Assembly: GCA_026874595.1 (NCBI GenBank)
Contig: CM049320.1
Location: 10,815,964 to 10,879,963, forward strand
Direction: 5' to 3'
Length of the DNA stretch: 64,000 bases
From: Sipunculus nudus
Lineage: Eukaryota; Annelida; Sipuncula; Golfingiida; Sipunculidae
The notes below the pieces were generated by a model. That model was given only the letters and a program-made list of their open reading frames with translations, had not been told where the DNA came from and searched no databases. Below, in pieces: positions 60,151 through 64,000 of this stretch. The position numbers and the translations under genes were made by a program. Position 1 is the stretch's first letter. Every line of letters begins with the position of its first letter.

Positions 60151-63100
60151 AATTTACAGGAAACTTAAATTGGACATACATTTTCTTGACATATAATAGA
60201 AAAACAATTATAATTCGATATTCAATAGATACTCTTATTAACAGCATACTATCCACATGATACAGGTACACCGGCCCACGCGATTCGATGCGAAACAGCT
60301 AGTCCGTATCGCTGCCATGTAATACGGCTTATTTCGTCATCATGAAAAACTAAACTTGGAGTAATGAGCATATTAGGATCTTCAGATATGTGTAAAAATA
60401 CAGCAACTCTTCGTGAATTTAATCAGGCTAATAAGAAAGCAATACGGAGTAAATCGGTTGGTAATTTTAATATGTATTTACCCTGGATATAACCTTTTAA
60501 ATTTACAAAGGAAGCTGATATTTCTTAGCCTTCAGACGATTTAGTTCTGGTTGGTTTGATCAGTGGGTTGCTTTATAAGGTTATTTTTAGAGGAGGGTTC
60601 CACAGGCGATATTGATAAAGGAAAAATGAAATTTTCATAGAGAGAATTGAGCTTATGTTATAGCTTCATGAATACGTTGAATATTTTGCACAATTAATAC
60701 TTAAAGAGGACTGTAGACATGACTCGCTTAATTTAATACAAACTTAGCAAATCCTCACACACATTATATTTTTTGTAACACATGATGTTCAGAGCAAGTT
60801 CAAAAATTTCTTAAAATCCCTTCCACAGTACGGTGTGAAATCATAATATGCAGAACTTGCTTGATCTTAGATTTTAAAATTTAAAATCCTTTCCAATTGA
60901 CGAAATTTAATAAAAATTTGTTTTATTTCAAATCCAATTCGCAATCTAGAAATCGTTCAAATATTATTTTTTCTATCGAGACTTTGAAGGAAACACTGGC
61001 CCCGCATGTACGGTTACAACAAATTATTTACATTTATATTTCATATGTTATCTAACTTGTAATATTGATCTTTTATAAATAACAAAGAAAACATCAGTTG
61101 GCGTATGCTATGACGCAAAGTTGACCCTGACACACGTCCGAGGGCCATATCACATAGACAAAAAGGGTCAGAGTGACCTTATTTTGGGTTAATACGACAC
61201 AAAAAAAGTATATCAGGAATATTTTTGCATATAAATTGCTTGTGTTAAGATCTTCCAGGGAATTTTGTGAATTGTTGGAACGGTTATGAACTATACACTG
61301 ATAACGAACGAACAGACGACGGGCAATAGCTCGGATTTGTATTTTCTGGATTGCTCTGCATACATATACAAGAATTCCAGGTATTTCCTTAAGAGAAAGA
61401 TGTTATAACGCCCTGTGATGAACGTATAGTCTTTTAATCTTGGAACTAGTACTACACAAGCTACATGATCTCGTGCTGACATAAAGACAGACCATGTGAC
61501 CTAAGTTTGTTTATTTCATATTAAAAGGCCACCAGTTGTTGCTGAGAGTAAATGAAAAAAAAAAAAATTAGTATGTTTTGTCACCAGCACCAAAAAAAAA
61601 GACATGTTCGTGCATTAGCAAATCAAAGTTTAGATCGCTGTGAATCTCTACAATGAACGCCTTATTTGGCTTATAAACCCACCAGGGAAACAAACAATGC
61701 GCTGCTTGCAACAATTAAAATGACATTCAGCGAAATATCAAATTAAGCAAAGATATTACGAAACCGCCGTATTTGGAGTAAATGATACCTGTATGTAAAG
61801 AGCCACAAAATGAGAACAGACGGGGAGGATAGAGCGATCGGTTTCATCCTTCTGTCCGTCCCTCTGGTTTCCTGTCTGCAAGCCGTACATCCAGGAGCGG
61901 GACACACACATTAAAGAAAAACTTACTTTTCCCCTTATCAAATGGATCAACAACCATATAATATACTAAAAAGATGGTAAGATTCATTCTCCACTCAATG
62001 ATTTTGTTTCCACTTTAAGCGTTCCCTTGTATAATAAAGTCGTGGTACGAATAGCTTACTCGAATCTAAGTCGAGGAATACCTATCGTGTACTCGAGTAA
62101 AATTTTGATACCAATTTTTAATATAACTGCCGATGGTTTTTTCTTAGTATAATTCCTTATTAATTATGGAAAGCGTTGTGCAATGGAAAAAGAAGCCACA
62201 AAGATTTACAGTGATTGCAAATTCTTACCATTTAGGCAAAACATCTTGATTAAATAATAAACGTTTAAAAAATTTAAGAGGGTAAAATATGCTTCCGCCG
62301 CTTTCAAGCAGGCTAGCAGGCCAAATGTGCTTAAGTTCCTCTTGAACTGGGACTTTCTAAGCTTGACAGCCTGTCCAAGTTATCCCTATCGCCGTTCACC
62401 TACAGCAACCGGAGAGCCTGAAAATAAGGCCCGGGCTGGAGTTTGAAGGTGAAGGTAGGGTTTAGAAGAAGGAGAGGGAAGGGATGAGGCTTGGGAGGGG
62501 GTTGAGGGCGATGAGTGATGGGGGTTGGGCGGCGGGCGGTGGGAAGTAATGGCGGGGGGGGGGGATTAATCTTCCCTTTGAACACTCCGCGAATAATCTT
62601 GTGTCCTCTTGTGGTACATTCCAGGAAAGACTGGCTTGGGAAACCATTCATCACTAGCATCGGAAAAGCTATTGATTTTTATCGTCCAAAGGCCTACCCA
62701 CAAAAGATGGATCGGATAATTACATTTAATTAGAAACAAGTACTTTTTCTATCATTGATTAAGACATGATAAAATCCAATAATAAATAAATTCCCTATTC
62801 CTATCTATTTAAACGATTTACCTTTACTTCCCAATCAGATCTTATTTAACATATTCCATCTATCTAAAGAACAGCAATGATTAAAAGGAATTTTCTATAT
62901 CAGCATGCCCTTTGTAAGAGCTATTCTTTATGCAGCTGCCTTCCTATTTATACTCCGCCGGAGGTCCGAGATCGTCATTTTTATGCTTACTAGACCCTGG
63001 GCATGCGATAATTAAATGAGATAATAAAAATAATATATTTGTCTGTGATTTATGAGGCAGTTTCGAAGGAAATCAACTTCATTTACCTCGAGGGCTTTCA

Positions 63101-64000
63101 TTAAACGGAAGCTACTGGCGTGAGAGGCAGAAGCAATGGGAGAGGCTTCTCTGATATAACTGTATTTTAATAATTCATATCGCATTATTCTTTGTACTTT
63201 AGAATAGCAAATATTGATTGTTTAGAAATTAAAAATTTATTATATTTTTCAGGTCCGATTTCGTTTACATTTTTTCAGATTTACTGATTTTAATTTGTCC
63301 ATATTTTTTTAACATATAATTCATGAATTCAGTTACTGGATCTTAAAAATTTATTAAAAAACAGTTTCTTAGAAAATGTTATGTAAATTGAATCAAAACA
63401 TAAATAACATATAACTTCGACTCATCGCCTCCTACATTTACTGGATCCTCAAATAGCTTCAATTAATCCAAGCCTGTGGCTCCATTTAGACTATGATTTA
63501 TTGCGTTTTCTAGCTCTCAATTTATAGTCGGATTTAGATTGTATCGACGAGGTCCTAGAATAGAATCTATTGTTGGAGTATTAGAAACGGGCGATGAATG
63601 ATAAGTGTGCTCACTGCTTTTCCTATTTTTCATAAGCCACATGAGGAGTGTACATTGGTATGTTACATTAAATTGGAATCAATGGAGAGAAATGTATGAG
63701 AAGTCTCGCATTGTAAATGTGAGCTTCATTATTAAATTGATATGTTCTTCCAGCTGTTTACTTCATGTCTACTTTTATGCACTTTTCCATATGAAAACAC
63801 AGGTGAGTCTTTCAGAAAACTTTTCCTGTGACCAAGAAAATAATTAAGCATGAAATAAGAAATCATTGGGTGATTGGGTGTTTGGATGGGGGAATTAATC
63901 AATGGAATGAGCAATGCTAGGAGTTTCTAATGTACACGACTGAATGGATATAAATATATTTTTAAACAACGAATCATGCCACACAATCAATATAAATATC
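60151..64000 (+). repeat. Large repeated unit, copy D (runs off the window)
   Basis: Begins GGAAACTTAAATTGGACATAC, then GGTACACCGGCCCACGCG, AGTCCGTATCGCTGCC, CCTTAGCCTTCAGACGATTTA (60527), the C-like block at 60970-61300, and the A-like blocks at 61345-62345. Then CCTATTTATACTCCGCCGG (62944), GAGGGCTTTCATT (63100), and AGCAATGCTAGGAGTTTCTAA (63910). It joins features seen separately in A and in B/C, so it looks closest to the full unit. No gene recognised. Confidence 0.75.
62449..62564 (+). repeat. Purine-rich, G-run-rich tract
   Basis: About 115 bp with almost no C on plus, many GGG groups and an 11-G run (62554-62564). Potential quadruplex-forming sequence. Open frames on both strands here are composition artefacts. 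Confidence 0.7.

Noticed and set aside
62400-62660. Proline-rich minus-strand frames
   Set aside because: They come from the purine-rich G-run tract. Two overlapping frames look equally protein-like, which is a composition effect.

Overview
This window looks like nuclear DNA from a large, AT-rich, repeat-dense animal genome, most likely a mollusc or another lophotrochozoan (moderate to low confidence). The reasons are the abundance of TA microsatellites, a Penelope-like element with an animal-type GIY-YIG domain, L1/Tx1-like and CR1/Jockey-like LINE remnants, a tRNA-derived SINE, and a dispersed repeat ending in a GCTGAGCTAAAAA-type tail. I recognise no host protein-coding gene, rRNA, CRISPR array or free-standing tRNA gene. 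Almost every readable protein is a fragment of a transposable element, and all of those carry stops or frameshifts.

Layout. 1-20 kb is a mosaic of short repeats: hexamer and 83-bp tandem arrays, two copies of an unclassified repeat (2.57 and 18.33 kb), GGATCC-ended MITE-like elements rich in G-runs, and a foldback-like element whose inverted ends are arrays of about 20-bp units (12.96-14.50 kb). 20.0-21.6 kb (segment X1) is duplicated at 45.9-47.6 kb (X2). 22.0-24.3 kb is a decayed Penelope-like retroelement on the minus strand, with reverse transcriptase, Cys-rich linker, GIY-YIG endonuclease and a well-formed type I hammerhead ribozyme in its terminal region. An inverted half-copy of that ribozyme is fused to an inverted piece of the reverse transcriptase at the other end.

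26.2-32.1 kb is a giant inverted repeat, with arms of about 2.32 kb and a 1.21-kb spacer of scrambled LINE fragments. It appears to sit inside, and split, the first copy (A) of a large repeated unit. Copies of that unit lie at about 32.3-36.5 (A), 48.5-54.3 (B), 55.1-60.1 (C) and 60.15 kb to the window end (D). Between A and B lie a TA tract, two pogo/Tigger-like MITEs, and two LINEs head-to-head: L1/Tx1-like on minus at 37.1-42.3 kb and CR1/Jockey-like on plus at 42.3-44.8 kb.

History inferred from nesting and divergence: the X and A-D duplications are old (copies differ at very roughly a fifth of sites by eye). The palindrome is younger (arms differ by a few percent, the innermost 300 bp looks identical). 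The 397-bp tandem duplication at 58.1 kb and the about 0.5-kb tandem duplication inside the L1-like LINE are younger still. The most notable items are the ribozyme-bearing Penelope element with its chimeric inverted end, the palindrome, and the array of non-coding 5-7 kb units with locally conserved blocks. All positions and similarities were read by eye without alignment software, so boundaries are approximate unless a duplication or exact inverted match is cited.
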